Shown: one piece after another, positions 39,889-49,921 of the stretch
Numbering within the stretch: position 1 is the first letter of the stretch
Layout of the letters: the number at the start of each line of letters is the position of its first letter
Translations under genes and position numbers: made by a program
Notes under the pieces: model-generated
What the model was told of the DNA's origin: nothing
Databases searched by the model: none
Seen by the model: only the letters and a program-made list of their open reading frames with translations
Assembly (NCBI GenBank): GCA_963712835.1
Contig: CAVQJJ010000005.1
Location: forward strand, 434,001 to 498,000
Source of the DNA: DATARH01 sp963712835
Lineage (GTDB): Bacteria; Pseudomonadota; Alphaproteobacteria; ATCC43930; CGMCC-115725
DNA length: 64,000 bases
Direction: 5' to 3'

Positions 39889-42233
39889 CGGCCGATCGGC
39901 GCGACCGCGAAGCTTTCGGGCCGCTCGCCGCGTTCGTGGCGCGCCCACATCGTCTCGTAGGCGCTTTCGAGATGGCGGCAGATGCGGCCGGTGTCGAAGA
40001 CCGGGCTCGTCGCCCGGCTTTGCGCCAGCTTTTCGCGCATCGCGGCGAGCTTGGCCTCGTCCCGCGCCAGGTGCAATGCCAGCGCCTCGTAATCATCAAG
40101 CGTGTCGGTGATCAGTTCGGGCAGCCCCAGCCCGACGAGCAAGCTCACCGCAACGCGGCTGGCGAAGCTCGTCCCGCGACAAGTCAACACCGGCAATCCC
40201 GCCCATAGCGCGTCGCTTGCCGTGGTGTGCGCGTTGAAGGGCAGCGTGTCGAGGAACAGCCCGGCCAGGCGATGTCGCGCCAGGTGATCGGCCATGCTCG
40301 GCACGCGCGGCGCGAAGACGATGCGATCCGGATCGACGCCGCGCGCCTGAGCCTCGCGGCGTAAATTGCCGACGGCAGCGTCGCTGTCCTGCCGCAGCCA
40401 CAACACGCTGCCCTCGATACGGGCGAGAAGGCGCATCCAGACGTCAAAGACCGGTGGGTTGATCTTCAGATTGTTGTTGAACGAGCAGAACACGAACCCA
40501 CTCTCGGGCAGTCCCGCCTCCCGGCGGCTTGGCGTGGCGTCGGCGATCTGCCGCCCGGCATCATGCGGTAGGAAGCAATCCGGCAAATAGACGATCCGCT
40601 CGGCATAAAACGGCCGCTGTTCAAGTGGGATGACGGTTCTGTCGGCCAGAATGTAATCGGCGTGTCCCGCGCCGAGCGTCGCGCAAAACCCGAGATAATT
40701 CACCAATACCGGCGCTGGACGGCGCGCGAAGATTCCCGGCCGCGCGCCTTGGGTGTAGCCGTTGAGGTCGATCGCGATGTCGATTTCCAGTTCACGCATC
40801 AGCTGCACGACATCGCGGTCGCTTTTTGCCTGCACCTCGATAAAGCGGTCGAACGCCGATCTGAGCCGCGTCCGCATCTCGTCTTCCGCGGCAAAGCCGA
40901 GCGATACCGCAATCGTCTCGAAGCGCGATTTGTCATGCGCCTCGAACACGCCCGCCAGCAAATGCGCGACCGGGTGATTGCGAAAATCGGAGGAGACGTA
41001 GGCAATCCTGATACGGTGGTGCCGCATGCGATCATGATGGGGGGATGCGGCGGACGGCATCGTGCCTCGCGCTTCGCCGATCTGATAGCCGGCGAATGTT
41101 TCGGCGCATTTTTGCTGCTGTTCCGGCGAATCCGAGATCAGCAGAAAAGCGAACGGCTCAATGGCAAGTTTCCCGCCGGCGACAGCGGCGGCGATCTTCT
41201 CGCAACTAGGCGCATAATCGCCCCACTGGCAGCACACGAGCTTCGAGTGCAGCCAGGCGCCGCGCGCATAGGCATAGTCCGGCGCCACCGCCAGCAGACG
41301 CGCGAAGTCGGCCGTCGCGTCTTCGTATCGCCCTATGAAACGCAGCGCTTCGCCGCGGTTTGCCAGGCCCTCCGGGAAATCGGGATCGAGCTTGAGCGCA
41401 TTGTCATAGGCCGCGATCGCTTCCGGCAACCGGCCGGCCGCGCGCAATGCCGAGCCAAGGTCGCTGTGGATCGCCGCGCTTTGCGGCGCGAGCGCAACCG
41501 CGCGCCGCAGCGACTCCACGGCGGGTCCGAACGCCCACGCCTCGCGCAGCAGCAGGCCGAGATTGCGATGCGCCGCTGCAAAATCCGGGCGCAGCGCGAC
41601 GGCGCGGCGATAGCACGCCTCGGCCTCGGGCAATTCTTCTCGCCCCTGATGCACCGAGCCGAGATTGTTGTGGGCCTCGGCGAATTGCGGCGCGAGTGCC
41701 AAGGCGCGCCGGAACGACGCCATCGCCTCCTCCACTCGGCCCTGCCGTACCAGGAAATTGGCGAGATTGTAGTGGAGCAGCGGCGCGTTCGGCATCAGTT
41801 CGACCGCGCGGCGCGCGGCGGCGATCGCCTCCGCGCGCTTGTTCTGCTGACCGAGCGCATTGGCGAGATTGCCGTACGCCTCGGCAAAATTCGGCGCGAG
41901 GGCGATCGCGCGCCGGTAATGCACGATCGCCTCGTCGAGGCGACCCGCCAGGCGCAGCGCTTCACCCAGCGTGTTGTGCAGGTCGGGAACGTTGCTGTTG
42001 CGCGCGAGCGCCCGGCGAAGCGCCTCGATCGCGACAGGAATATTCCCGGCCTGCAGCGCCACGATCCCGGTCAGCTGCAGCGCATCGCTATGGCTCGGTT
42101 CGAGAGCGAGGACCTGCTGACAAAGCTCAAACGCCTCTCGCCCGCGTCCAGCTTCGTAATGCCGAACGGCGGCGGCGAACCGCGCCTTGATATCAGCCTG
42201 TTGCGCCGGATTCAGCAGCGGCGGGAACTCCAT
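39885..42233 (-). CDS. TPR protein with GT41 (O-GlcNAc transferase / SPINDLY-type) C-terminal domain
   Basis: The 782-residue product has about nine tetratricopeptide repeats in residues 12-330 (for example AIVHYRRAIALAPNFAEAYGNLANAL). The GT41 catalytic part follows: RIRIAYVSSDFRNHPVAHLLAGVFE, DLNGYTQGARPGIFARRPAPV, YLGFCATLGAGHADYILAD, PFNAHTTASDALWAGLPVLT. Bacterial relatives may glycosylate proteins such as flagellins or adhesins. That is family knowledge and the target here is unknown. No signal peptide, so it is cytosolic. Next to an enoyl-CoA hydratase gene on the same strand but probably functionally separate. Confidence 0.9.
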   Translation of the reverse strand: MEFPPLLNPAQQADIKARFAAAVRHYEAGRGREAFELCQQVLALEPSHSDALQLTGIVALQAGNIPVAIEALRRALARNSNVPDLHNTLGEALRLAGRLDEAIVHYRRAIALAPNFAEAYGNLANALGQQNKRAEAIAAARRAVELMPNAPLLHYNLANFLVRQGRVEEAMASFRRALALAPQFAEAHNNLGSVHQGREELPEAEACYRRAVALRPDFAAAHRNLGLLLREAWAFGPAVESLRRAVALAPQSAAIHSDLGSALRAAGRLPEAIAAYDNALKLDPDFPEGLANRGEALRFIGRYEDATADFARLLAVAPDYAYARGAWLHSKLVCCQWGDYAPSCEKIAAAVAGGKLAIEPFAFLLISDSPEQQQKCAETFAGYQIGEARGTMPSAASPHHDRMRHHRIRIAYVSSDFRNHPVAHLLAGVFEAHDKSRFETIAVSLGFAAEDEMRTRLRSAFDRFIEVQAKSDRDVVQLMRELEIDIAIDLNGYTQGARPGIFARRPAPVLVNYLGFCATLGAGHADYILADRTVIPLEQRPFYAERIVYLPDCFLPHDAGRQIADATPSRREAGLPESGFVFCSFNNNLKINPPVFDVWMRLLARIEGSVLWLRQDSDAAVGNLRREAQARGVDPDRIVFAPRVPSMADHLARHRLAGLFLDTLPFNAHTTASDALWAGLPVLTCRGTSFASRVAVSLLVGLGLPELITDTLDDYEALALHLARDEAKLAAMREKLAQSRATSPVFDTGRICRHLESAYETMWARHERGERPESFAVAPIGR

Positions 42234-42250
42234 CGGGAGAGTGTCAGCTG

Positions 42251-43051
<801 letters not shown>

Positions 43052-43071
43052 TGGTCGGTCCTCAGGGCCCC

Positions 43072-43503
43072 CTATTGGTGCTGTTTACCGGCGGTGGGGG
43101 TTGGTGCGTTGCCGAGATCGGTCGGCTGGATGATCGGCACCGGGTTTGTCGGCTCGATCGGCTGCGGCTTTGGCGGCGCGACGGTGGTGGAGACACCGAT
43201 CGGAGCCGACGTGCCGGGCATTGAGCCGGAACCAGGCGAAATGCCCGTGCTCGGCATTCCGGGCATCGTCGAGGCCATTCCCGGCCCCGTCGGCCGCGTT
43301 CCGGCGGAATGCGTCGATGGCATTGCGGCCGGGTATGACGGCTCCTGCGGCCCGCTCGGCGCATACCCGCCAACCGGCTTATGCTGCGGTACCGCGTGCG
43401 CCTGCGGCTTGGGTTTTGGCGGCGCCATCAGATTGGCCGTCAGCACGCCGAGAACCAGGAACCCGGTCAAGAACAATAACGCCGCGATGATATAAGGCTT
43501 CAT
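43072..43503 (-). CDS. Membrane-anchored Pro/Gly/Ser-rich protein
   Basis: A 143-residue protein with an N-terminal anchor (IIAALLFLTGFLVLGVLTANLM). About 115 residues of Pro-, Gly-, Ser- and Thr-rich tail follow, with repeated GMPSTG/GMAST-type pieces and no folded domain. It is 20 bases upstream of the enoyl-CoA hydratase on the same strand. It would be anchored in the inner membrane with an extended periplasmic tail. No family recognised. Confidence 0.55.
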   Translation of the reverse strand: MKPYIIAALLFLTGFLVLGVLTANLMAPPKPKPQAHAVPQHKPVGGYAPSGPQEPSYPAAMPSTHSAGTRPTGPGMASTMPGMPSTGISPGSGSMPGTSAPIGVSTTVAPPKPQPIEPTNPVPIIQPTDLGNAPTPTAGKQHQ

Positions 43504-43690
43504 GCCGAGACCTGGCTCGTCGCACCGGTTGGATCATACCATGCCGCGCGCCATGTAGCACCTCCTCGCGCGCCCGCAACGGCGCGGTATCATTTTACCT
43601 CAGCCGAAACTCTATTGTTTTGCAACCCGGATTGGCTTAAACGAACGCCTCCGCGGTGCTGGTCGCCGCGCGCAGACAGGCCGACTTGCG

Positions 43691-44152
43691 ATGAAAACCT
43701 TTTCCGCCAAACCCTCCGATATCGACAAAAAATGGGTGCTGATCGATGCCGAGGGGCTGGTGCTCGGCCGGCTCGCCTCGATCATCGCGATGCGCCTGCG
43801 CGGCAAGCATAAACCCTCCTACACCCCCCACATGGATTGCGGCGACAATATCGTCGTCGTCAACGCCGAGAAGGTGCAGCTCACCGGCAACAAGCGCGCG
43901 CAAAGCATGTTCTATTGGCACACCGGCTATGCCGGCGGCATCAAGGGGCGCAGCAAGGGCGCGATCCTCGACGGCAAGCATCCCGAGCGCGTCGTCGAGA
44001 AGGCGGTCGAGCGCATGGTGCCGCGCGGGCCGCTCGGCCGCAAAGTCATGGGCAACCTCCGGGTCTATGCCGGCCCCGAGCACCCGCACGCCGCCCAAAC
44101 GCCCGAAACGCTCGATATCGCCGGCATGAACCGCAAGAATGTGAGGGCCTAG
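43691..44152 (+). CDS. rplM: 50S ribosomal protein L13
   Basis: The 153-residue product is a complete L13: MKTFSAKPSDIDKKWVLIDA, then LGRLASIIAMRLRGKHKPSYTPHMDCGD and VVNAEKVQLTGNKRAQSMFYWHTGYAGGIK. The conserved middle ERVVEKAVERMVPRGPLGRKVMGNLRVYAGPEHPHAAQ is near the end. It is an early-assembly 23S rRNA-binding protein. It pairs with rpsI (3-base spacing) in the standard rplM-rpsI operon. No strong Shine-Dalgarno precedes the ATG. The 187-base leader holds no clear gene. Confidence 0.97.
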   Translation: MKTFSAKPSDIDKKWVLIDAEGLVLGRLASIIAMRLRGKHKPSYTPHMDCGDNIVVVNAEKVQLTGNKRAQSMFYWHTGYAGGIKGRSKGAILDGKHPERVVEKAVERMVPRGPLGRKVMGNLRVYAGPEHPHAAQTPETLDIAGMNRKNVRA

Positions 44153-44155
44153 CGC

Positions 44156-44752
44156 ATGGCCGATAACGACGAAACCGAAGACCAAAACCAGACCCCGGAA
44201 CAGCCGGCTGCGGAAGGGTCACGCACGCCGCGCGCGTCGCAGACCTTTCAGGGTCTTGGCAGCCTGCGCCAGGCAATCGGCGCGGCGCAGCGGCAGGCTA
44301 CGGCACCCACCGCGCCGGTCATCCCGGTCAGCGTGCCGACCGATGTCCAGCCCAAAATCGATGAGCAGGGCCGGTCCTACGCGACCGGCAAGCGCAAGAA
44401 CGCGATCGCCCGCGTCTGGATCCGCCCCGGCAACGGCAAGATCGAGGTCAACGGCCGGGACGGCCCGGTCTATTTCGCGCGCCCCGTGCTGCGCATGCTG
44501 ATCAACCAGCCATTTGTGAGCTGCGACCGGCTCGGCCAGTTCGACGTGTGGTGCACGGTCACGGGCGGCGGGCTTTCCGGCCAGGCCGGCGCGGTGCGCC
44601 ACGGCATCTCGAAGGCGCTGACCTTCTACGAGCCGGGCCTGCGCCCAGTGTTGAAGCAAGGCGGGTTCCTCACCCGCGACAGCCGCGTCGTCGAGCGCAA
44701 GAAATACGGCAAAGCCAAAGCCCGCCGCAGCTTCCAGTTCTCGAAGCGGTAA
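44156..44752 (+). CDS. rpsI: 30S ribosomal protein S9 with N-terminal extension
   Basis: The 198-residue product contains the usual ~130-residue S9 at the C-terminus: YATGKRKNAIARVWIRPGNG, LGQFDVWCTVTGGGLSGQAGAVRHGISKAL and the tRNA-contacting tail KKYGKAKARRSFQFSKR. About 65 extra N-terminal residues, acidic then Ala/Pro-rich, precede it, as in several alphaproteobacterial S9 proteins. Second gene of rplM-rpsI. A long palindromic repeat (44778-44870) lies right after the stop and may help end or stabilise the transcript. Confidence 0.97.
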   Translation: MADNDETEDQNQTPEQPAAEGSRTPRASQTFQGLGSLRQAIGAAQRQATAPTAPVIPVSVPTDVQPKIDEQGRSYATGKRKNAIARVWIRPGNGKIEVNGRDGPVYFARPVLRMLINQPFVSCDRLGQFDVWCTVTGGGLSGQAGAVRHGISKALTFYEPGLRPVLKQGGFLTRDSRVVERKKYGKAKARRSFQFSKR

Positions 44753-44777
44753 TCGCGGCGCACTGCGCCAAAGAACA

Positions 44778-44870
44778 CTTCAGCGCAAAGGTCGCGAAGG
44801 TTACGCAAAGGACGCGAAGGGCCATGAACGGCTTCGCGTTCTTCGTCTTCCTTTGCGTTCTTTGCGCTAA
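44778..44870. repeat. Interspersed palindromic repeat, family D
   Basis: The left arm 44778-44819 (TTCAGCGCAAAGGTCGCGAAGG...) and right arm 44832-44870 (CTTCGCGTTCTTCG...TTTGCGCTAAG) are imperfect inverted repeats. Each is internally periodic in GCGCAAAG/ACGCAAAGG. It occupies the gap between rpsI and the LLM oxidoreductase. Arms and periodicity distinguish it from families A-C. Confidence 0.72.
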
Positions 44871-44915
44871 GATTTTGTCGGCGCTTTGCGCCGCCAGCAG
44901 CCGGGAGGGCCGCCC

Positions 44916-45986
44916 ATGCGTTTCGCCATTGCTCTGCCGACCGATGCGACTTCGTGGCGCGTCGTGCGCCGGGCCGAGGAGCTGGGGTTTCACCGCGCCT
45001 GGTTCTACGACACGCAGATGCTCTCGGCTGATCCATTCGTCGCGATGGCAGCGGCGGCGCTCAAAACCACGACGATCCGCCTTGGCACCGGTGTGCTGAT
45101 CCCGTCGAACCGGCTCGCCGCGGTCGCCGCCAACGCCTTCGCCTCGTTGAACAAGCTGGCGCCGGGGCGGATCGATTTCGGCGTCGGCACCGGGTTTACC
45201 GGGCGGCGCGCGATGGGGCTCGGCGCGGTCAGGCTCGCCGACATGGAGGAATATATCCGCGTCGTGCAGGCGCTGCTGCGCGACGAGACGGTCGAGGCCG
45301 AGATCGAGGGCAAGCAGCGGCTCATCCGCTTGTTGAACCCGGAACTCGGCCTCATCAACACACGCGACTCCGTGCCGCTCTACGTCGCCGCGACCGGCCC
45401 GCGCGCCCGCAAGCTCACCGCCAAGCTCGGCGCCGGCTGGATCAATACCGCAGGCGATATCGCCGGCGCGGCCGCGGGGATGCGCGAAATGGAGGGGCTG
45501 TGGCGCGATGCCGGCCACAAGCGCGAGGCGCTCAACAGCGTCGCCCTCACCGGCGGCGCGGTGCTGCGCGACGGCGAGGCATATGATTCCGACCGCGTCG
45601 TCGCCCAAGCCGGCCCGCGCGCGGCGATGCTGCTGCACCGCGCCGCCGACCAGGCGCTCGGCGGCTTTCCGCCGATGGCGTCGATGCCGCCCGCCCTCGC
45701 CGAGACGATCGCCGCCTATGTCGAGACCGCACGCGGCTTCCGGCCGCAAGGCGCGCATTACCTCGAAAACCATCGCGGGCACCTGATGTTCGTCAAGCCC
45801 GAGGAGCGCCGCTTCGTCACCGCCGACCTCATCCGCAGTACGACGATCACTGGCAGCGAAGCCGAGATCAAACAGACTCTCACCGGCTTTGCCGAAGCCG
45901 GCTACAGCGAGGTCGCGATCCAGATCGTGCCCGGCCAGGAGCACGCGATCGAGGATTGGGGCCGTATCCGCCGCGCCTTTGCCTGA
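44916..45986 (+). CDS. Luciferase-like monooxygenase (LLM) class flavin-dependent oxidoreductase
   Basis: ATG 44916 with GGGAGGG upstream gives 356 residues. The TIM-barrel LLM signature is present: RFAIALPTDATSWRVVRRAEELGFHRAWFYDTQ, IRLGTGVLIPSNR, APGRIDFGVGTGFTGRRAMGL and VPLYVAATGPRARKLTAKLGAGW. The sequence is closest in style to F420-dependent methylene-tetrahydromethanopterin-reductase-like members, though an FMN cofactor is equally possible. Substrate unknown. The CoA-binding protein gene follows after seven bases, so they are probably co-transcribed. Confidence 0.85.
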   Translation: MRFAIALPTDATSWRVVRRAEELGFHRAWFYDTQMLSADPFVAMAAAALKTTTIRLGTGVLIPSNRLAAVAANAFASLNKLAPGRIDFGVGTGFTGRRAMGLGAVRLADMEEYIRVVQALLRDETVEAEIEGKQRLIRLLNPELGLINTRDSVPLYVAATGPRARKLTAKLGAGWINTAGDIAGAAAGMREMEGLWRDAGHKREALNSVALTGGAVLRDGEAYDSDRVVAQAGPRAAMLLHRAADQALGGFPPMASMPPALAETIAAYVETARGFRPQGAHYLENHRGHLMFVKPEERRFVTADLIRSTTITGSEAEIKQTLTGFAEAGYSEVAIQIVPGQEHAIEDWGRIRRAFA

Positions 45987-45993
45987 GACCGCC

Positions 45994-46440
45994 ATGAACC
46001 ACGACGATGATTATCCCGACGCCTATCTGCGCGACATCCTGACTAGCGCGAGGACCATCGCCGTGGTGGGCGCGAGCCCCCGTCCCAACCGGCCGAGCCA
46101 CCGGGTGATGCGCTTTCTGCAGCGCTGCGGTTATCGCTGCCTCCCGGTCAACCCCTTCGCGGTGGGCAGCGACATCCTTGGCGAGCGGGTCTATGCCCGG
46201 CTTGCCGACATCCCAAGGGACGTGGTTGGGCCGGTCGACATGATCGACATCTTCCGGCGCAGCGAGCTGGCCGGGGTCGCGGTCGAAGAGGCGATCGCGA
46301 TCGGCGCCCAATCGGTGTGGATGCAGCTCGATGTCCGCGACAACGCGGCCGCCGCGCGCGCCGAGGCGCACGGCATCAAGGTGGTGATGAACCGCTGCCC
46401 GGCGATCGAAATCCCCCGGCTCGGAATTGGCCCGCGCTAA
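45994..46440 (+). CDS. CoA-binding protein (YccU-like)
   Basis: A 148-residue Rossmann protein: TIAVVGASPRPNRPSHRVMRFLQ, RCLPVNPFAVG, ILGERVYARLADIP, VDMIDIFRRSE and GAQSVWMQLDVRDN. These are the successive blocks of the CoA_binding_2 family. It probably binds an acyl-CoA or nucleotide in the cytosol; enzymatic activity has not been assigned to this family. Start ATG 45994 is seven bases after the LLM oxidoreductase stop. The DUF1345 gene overlaps its end by 14 bases. Confidence 0.88.
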   Translation: MNHDDDYPDAYLRDILTSARTIAVVGASPRPNRPSHRVMRFLQRCGYRCLPVNPFAVGSDILGERVYARLADIPRDVVGPVDMIDIFRRSELAGVAVEEAIAIGAQSVWMQLDVRDNAAAARAEAHGIKVVMNRCPAIEIPRLGIGPR

Positions 46441-47113
46441 GTCCACCGCATCACGACATAGCGCGCTGCGCTGGTTGGCGCGGCTGCGCCCGCGCCTGTT
46501 CGTCGCGATTGGCGCGGGCATCGCGGCGGCGCTGCTGGTGCCGGCTCCGACCCGGGTGACGCTGCGCGCCACGATCGGCTGGGATATCGGCATCATCGTC
46601 TATCTGGCGCTCATCCTGCTGATGGCGGCGCGCGCCACGCCACAGGCGATGCACCGCAGAGCCGCCGCTGAGGATCTCACCCGATGGCTGTTTCTGGTGC
46701 TGATGGCAGGCGCCGCCTGGTTCAGCATGTTCGCCTTGCTCGGCGTGCTGCACGAAGCGCACGCCGCCAGCGGTCATCTGTCGGCGGAGCTGACGCTGCT
46801 GGCCGGGGCGACGCTCTTGTTGTCGTGGCTCTTCGCGCATACCGCCTTTGCGATTCACTACGCCCATGACTTCTATGCCGATCTCGCGGCCAAACGGCCC
46901 GCGGGATTGCTGTTTCCCGGCGGCAACAGCGAGCCCGATTATTGGGATTTTCTCTATTTCTCGTTCGTCGTCGGAATGACCGGCCAAGTCTCCGACGTGC
47001 AGGTGGCGACGCGGTTCTGGCGCCGCCTGGTTCTCGGGCACGGAGTGATGTCGTTTCTGTTCAACACGGTGATCCTGGCCTTGTGCATCAATCTGTTGGC
47101 GGGCCAGCTTTAA
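46427..47113 (+). CDS. DUF1345 multi-pass membrane protein
   Basis: A 228-residue protein with about five transmembrane helices. The DUF1345 core is clear: HTAFAIHYAHDFYAD, then PDYWDFLYFSFVVGMTGQVSDVQV, TRFWRRLVLGHGVMSFLFNTVIL. The start is TTG 46427 within the end of the preceding gene (14-base overlap); no better start fits. It is an inner-membrane protein of unknown function. Third gene of an apparent LLM-CoA-binding-DUF1345 unit. Confidence 0.85.
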   Translation: MARAKSTASRHSALRWLARLRPRLFVAIGAGIAAALLVPAPTRVTLRATIGWDIGIIVYLALILLMAARATPQAMHRRAAAEDLTRWLFLVLMAGAAWFSMFALLGVLHEAHAASGHLSAELTLLAGATLLLSWLFAHTAFAIHYAHDFYADLAAKRPAGLLFPGGNSEPDYWDFLYFSFVVGMTGQVSDVQVATRFWRRLVLGHGVMSFLFNTVILALCINLLAGQL

Positions 47114-47134
47114 GGCAATATAGGCAGACGAACG

Positions 47135-47812
47135 CTACGACCCTTCCCGGCAGACGCCGATCCGCCGCTTGCCGGCGACAGTGTAGAACAGCGGCGGCAC
47201 GGCGTGGTCGCCGCCGCGCATCGCGATCGCGCGCGCCAGCATGAACTGGCTGACGTCGCGAAACGGTTCCAGCTCCTGCCGGCCGATCGGATGCCAGCGC
47301 ACGTCTTCGAGCTCGTCGGTCGCGGCCGGCGCGCCGACCACCTCCGCGCCATCGCCGAGAAAGAACCGCGTGTTGAAACGGCGGAAGACGCGCGCCGGGG
47401 TGATCGCGCGGCCGACGTAGCGCAGCCGGTCGAACCCAGGCACTACCCCCGCCTCGGCATAGGCCTCGGCCACCGGCGCGCCGGAGCTGAGGCCCTCCCC
47501 GATCGCGGCGCGCCGTCCGAAAAACACACCCGCCTCCTCCCAGGTCTCGCGCAGCGCGGCGCGGGCACAGCGCATGAGACGCGGCGGCAAGCCATCGGCA
47601 TCGACCTCGCTTTGCCACGGCAGTCGATCCTCGGCATCCACGGCGCCGCCGGGAAACACGTAGACCCCCGGCATGAAACGCACCGTCATCGGCCGTCGCC
47701 CTGCGAGCAGCTCAAGATCGCGCCCTTCGCCGCGCAACAAGATCAGCGACGCCGCGTCCCGCGCCCGCACCGGCGTCGGTTTCGTCGTGACGGGATCGAG
47801 GACGTCGGTCAT
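47135..47812 (-). CDS. NUDIX hydrolase
   Basis: The 225-residue product carries a Nudix box GGAVDAEDRLPWQ... followed by ARAALRETWEEAGVFFGRR (R-E-x2-E-E-x-G), with a spacer of ~25 residues between the Gly and the RE part. This split is typical of the larger Nudt19/CoA-diphosphatase-like group. It hydrolyses a nucleoside-diphosphate-linked compound using Mg; substrate unknown. AASLILLRGEGRDLELLAGRR is the leading strand. Convergent with the DUF1345 gene. Confidence 0.85.
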   Translation of the reverse strand: MTDVLDPVTTKPTPVRARDAASLILLRGEGRDLELLAGRRPMTVRFMPGVYVFPGGAVDAEDRLPWQSEVDADGLPPRLMRCARAALRETWEEAGVFFGRRAAIGEGLSSGAPVAEAYAEAGVVPGFDRLRYVGRAITPARVFRRFNTRFFLGDGAEVVGAPAATDELEDVRWHPIGRQELEPFRDVSQFMLARAIAMRGGDHAVPPLFYTVAGKRRIGVCREGS

Positions 47813-47876
47813 CTATTCTCTTTCGTCGCCCCACGCAGACGGGGCCCAAGGGCAAGCGATATCACGGTCGCCCTGG

Positions 47877-47897
47877 ATTTCCGCCTTCGCGGAAATG
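47877..47897. repeat. Short hairpin, remnant of an interspersed repeat
   Basis: TTTCCGCCTTCGCGGAAATGA (47877-47897) is a small inverted repeat of the TTCCCGCCTTCGCGGGAATGAC type that forms one end of a common alphaproteobacterial palindromic element. Only one half is convincing here. It lies between the NUDIX and gamma-glutamyltransferase genes. Confidence 0.45.
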
Positions 47898-47921
47898 ACG
47901 AGCGCTACCCATCACAAAAAA

Positions 47922-49484
47922 TTAGCCCGGCTCCGCCTCTGCCGCCGACCATGGCGACATCACGTCGGAGATGCCGTGATTGGTGCCATCGCTGCCGCGC
48001 AGAACCAAATTGGGGCAGGCGAAATTCGCCGGCCAGACCGTGTGTTCGACGATCCGCGCGCCTCGCTTGCCGCCGGTCAGCTGGTCGATCACCATTTCGG
48101 GCAGCCTTCGGTCGATCGCGACGCCTTCCGGTCCGCTGACATCGATCCGTGGATGATGCGCCGCTTCTTCCGCGCTCATGCCGAAATCGACGATGAAGCT
48201 CGCCAGCTGCAGCACCGACGCCAAGATGCGCCGGCCGCCCGAAGCGCCGATCCCAAAGCGCGGCCGGCCGTCGCGCGCGACGATGACCGGGCACATATTG
48301 GTGAGCGCCTGCTTGCCCGGCCCGATCGAGTTGGGCGTGCCGGGCGCCGGGTCGAACCACATGACGCCGTTATTCATCAAAATGCCGGTCTGCGGCAGCA
48401 CGTAGCGGCTGCCGAAGGTCGAGAGCAGCGTCGTCGTCAGCGCGGCGATGCCGCCTTCGCGGTCGATCGCGGTGATGTGCGTGGTGCAGTTTTCGCCAGG
48501 CGGCTCGATATCGCCCAGCCGTTCGAGCCGCACGTCGTAGGCCTGTTGCAGCGCCTCGACCACCGCCTCGAAATAGTTCGCGTCCGGCCGCTTCGCGAAG
48601 CTCTTGCCGCTCAGCCGGTCGAGCACGTCGGCAAGCGTCGGCGCGGCCGAAAGCCCGCGCGCCGCCTGGAAGGTGTAGCCGCGATAGGGGATGTCGAGCG
48701 ACGGCACGATGCGCGGCCGGCAATTCGCCAGATCCTCGGCCGCGAGCACGCCGCCCGCCGCCTTGGTGTCGGCGACGATCGCCGCGGCGATATCGCCGGT
48801 GTAGAGGTCTTCCGGCCCCTCCTCCGCAAGCCGCGCCAGCGTGTCGGCCAGCCGGCCCATCGCCAGCACCGGCCCCGCACCATTCGCCGGCACCACCGGC
48901 GGCAGACCATCGGGCAGATAAATCCGGCGGCTCTCGTCATAGCGCCGCAGGTCGCTCGCGAAATTGGCAATGCGCAGCGTTACGTACCAATCGACCGGCA
49001 GCCCTTCCTTGGCCAGCGCCACGGCCGGCGCGACGAGGTCGCGCCACGGCAACCGGCCGAACCGCTCGACTGCGCGTGCGTAGCCACGCACCGCGCTTGG
49101 GATCATGAACGACAGCGGCCCATGGACGTTGCGGTCATCGACGACGCGGGCCCAGGTGAACAGGTCGGTGTGCGTTTCGTCGGTCAGCGGGAACGCCGCG
49201 GGATCGAGCCCCGCCGGCGCAACCGGACCGAAATCCACCACCTCGGCGCGCGCGCCGCCCGCCGGATGCACGACCATAAAGCCGATCCCGCCGAGCCCGC
49301 TGTTCCAAGGCTCGCGCACCGACAGCGTGAAGGCAGTGGCGACGACCGCGTCGACCGCGGTGCCGCCCGCGGCGAGGATGTCCGCGCCGATCTTGGCGGC
49401 AACGCCGTTCTGCGAGGCGACGATGCCGTTCTTGGTCGCGACCGGCGGCTTGCGGACGATCCAGTTCTGGGTCAGCGCATCCAT
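47922..49484 (-). CDS. Gamma-glutamyltransferase family (Ntn hydrolase)
   Basis: From ATG 49484 the product has 520 residues. The large-subunit start KNGIVASQNGVAAKIGADIL leads to the processing site CTTHITAID, where the Thr should become the N-terminal nucleophile after self-cleavage. The small subunit contains STFGSRYVLPQTGILMNNGVMWFDP and GASGGRRIL. There is no clear signal peptide, so it may be a cytosolic family member (such as the 7-ACA acylase/YwrD branch) instead of the periplasmic glutathione enzyme. The longer frame to 49589 is not supported. Confidence 0.87.
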   Translation of the reverse strand: MDALTQNWIVRKPPVATKNGIVASQNGVAAKIGADILAAGGTAVDAVVATAFTLSVREPWNSGLGGIGFMVVHPAGGARAEVVDFGPVAPAGLDPAAFPLTDETHTDLFTWARVVDDRNVHGPLSFMIPSAVRGYARAVERFGRLPWRDLVAPAVALAKEGLPVDWYVTLRIANFASDLRRYDESRRIYLPDGLPPVVPANGAGPVLAMGRLADTLARLAEEGPEDLYTGDIAAAIVADTKAAGGVLAAEDLANCRPRIVPSLDIPYRGYTFQAARGLSAAPTLADVLDRLSGKSFAKRPDANYFEAVVEALQQAYDVRLERLGDIEPPGENCTTHITAIDREGGIAALTTTLLSTFGSRYVLPQTGILMNNGVMWFDPAPGTPNSIGPGKQALTNMCPVIVARDGRPRFGIGASGGRRILASVLQLASFIVDFGMSAEEAAHHPRIDVSGPEGVAIDRRLPEMVIDQLTGGKRGARIVEHTVWPANFACPNLVLRGSDGTNHGISDVMSPWSAAEAEPG

Positions 49485-49515
49485 GTCAGGGAATTCCGTC
49501 AGGTGATTTCGCCCA

Positions 49516-49893
49516 TCAGCTAATCTCGATCGAATTGATCCGGTTCGTATAGAACGCGTAGTGCCCGGCGAGTTTCGCGGTCTCGTCATAGGGCGTCTCG
49601 TAGCCCCAGATCGCGTTCTCGGCGCGCTTGTCGCCCGCCTCGATCGTCCAGTACGACGCCGTGCCCTTGAACGGGCAATAGGTCGTGTGCTCGGTCTTTT
49701 TCATCAGACCGAGCACCATATCTTTGGCCGGGATGTAGTAGACCGGGCCGTGACCCGTTTCCTCGACGCGCAGCGCTGAGGTGCTGTCGGCGATGACCTT
49801 GCCGCCGAACATGACCTTGACGTGCTTCGTGTCGGGGTGCAGGTCGACGCGGTGCTCGGGCTTATTGGCCCAACCGGGCGCGGGGTTCGCCAT
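49516..49893 (-). CDS. DUF427 domain-containing protein
   Basis: A 125-residue protein with the DUF427 pattern: HVKVMFGGKVIADSTSALRVEETGHGPVYYIPAKDM (beta sandwich), then TYCPFKGTASYWTIEAG and ENAIWGYETPYDETAKLAGHYAFY. ATG 49893 has GAGGAG upstream. Function of this cytosolic family is not established. It ends 31 bases before the gamma-glutamyltransferase start on the same strand. Confidence 0.88.
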   Translation of the reverse strand: MANPAPGWANKPEHRVDLHPDTKHVKVMFGGKVIADSTSALRVEETGHGPVYYIPAKDMVLGLMKKTEHTTYCPFKGTASYWTIEAGDKRAENAIWGYETPYDETAKLAGHYAFYTNRINSIEIS

Positions 49894-49921
49894 CTCAGGT
49901 CTCCTCGTTGAGTGATGACAG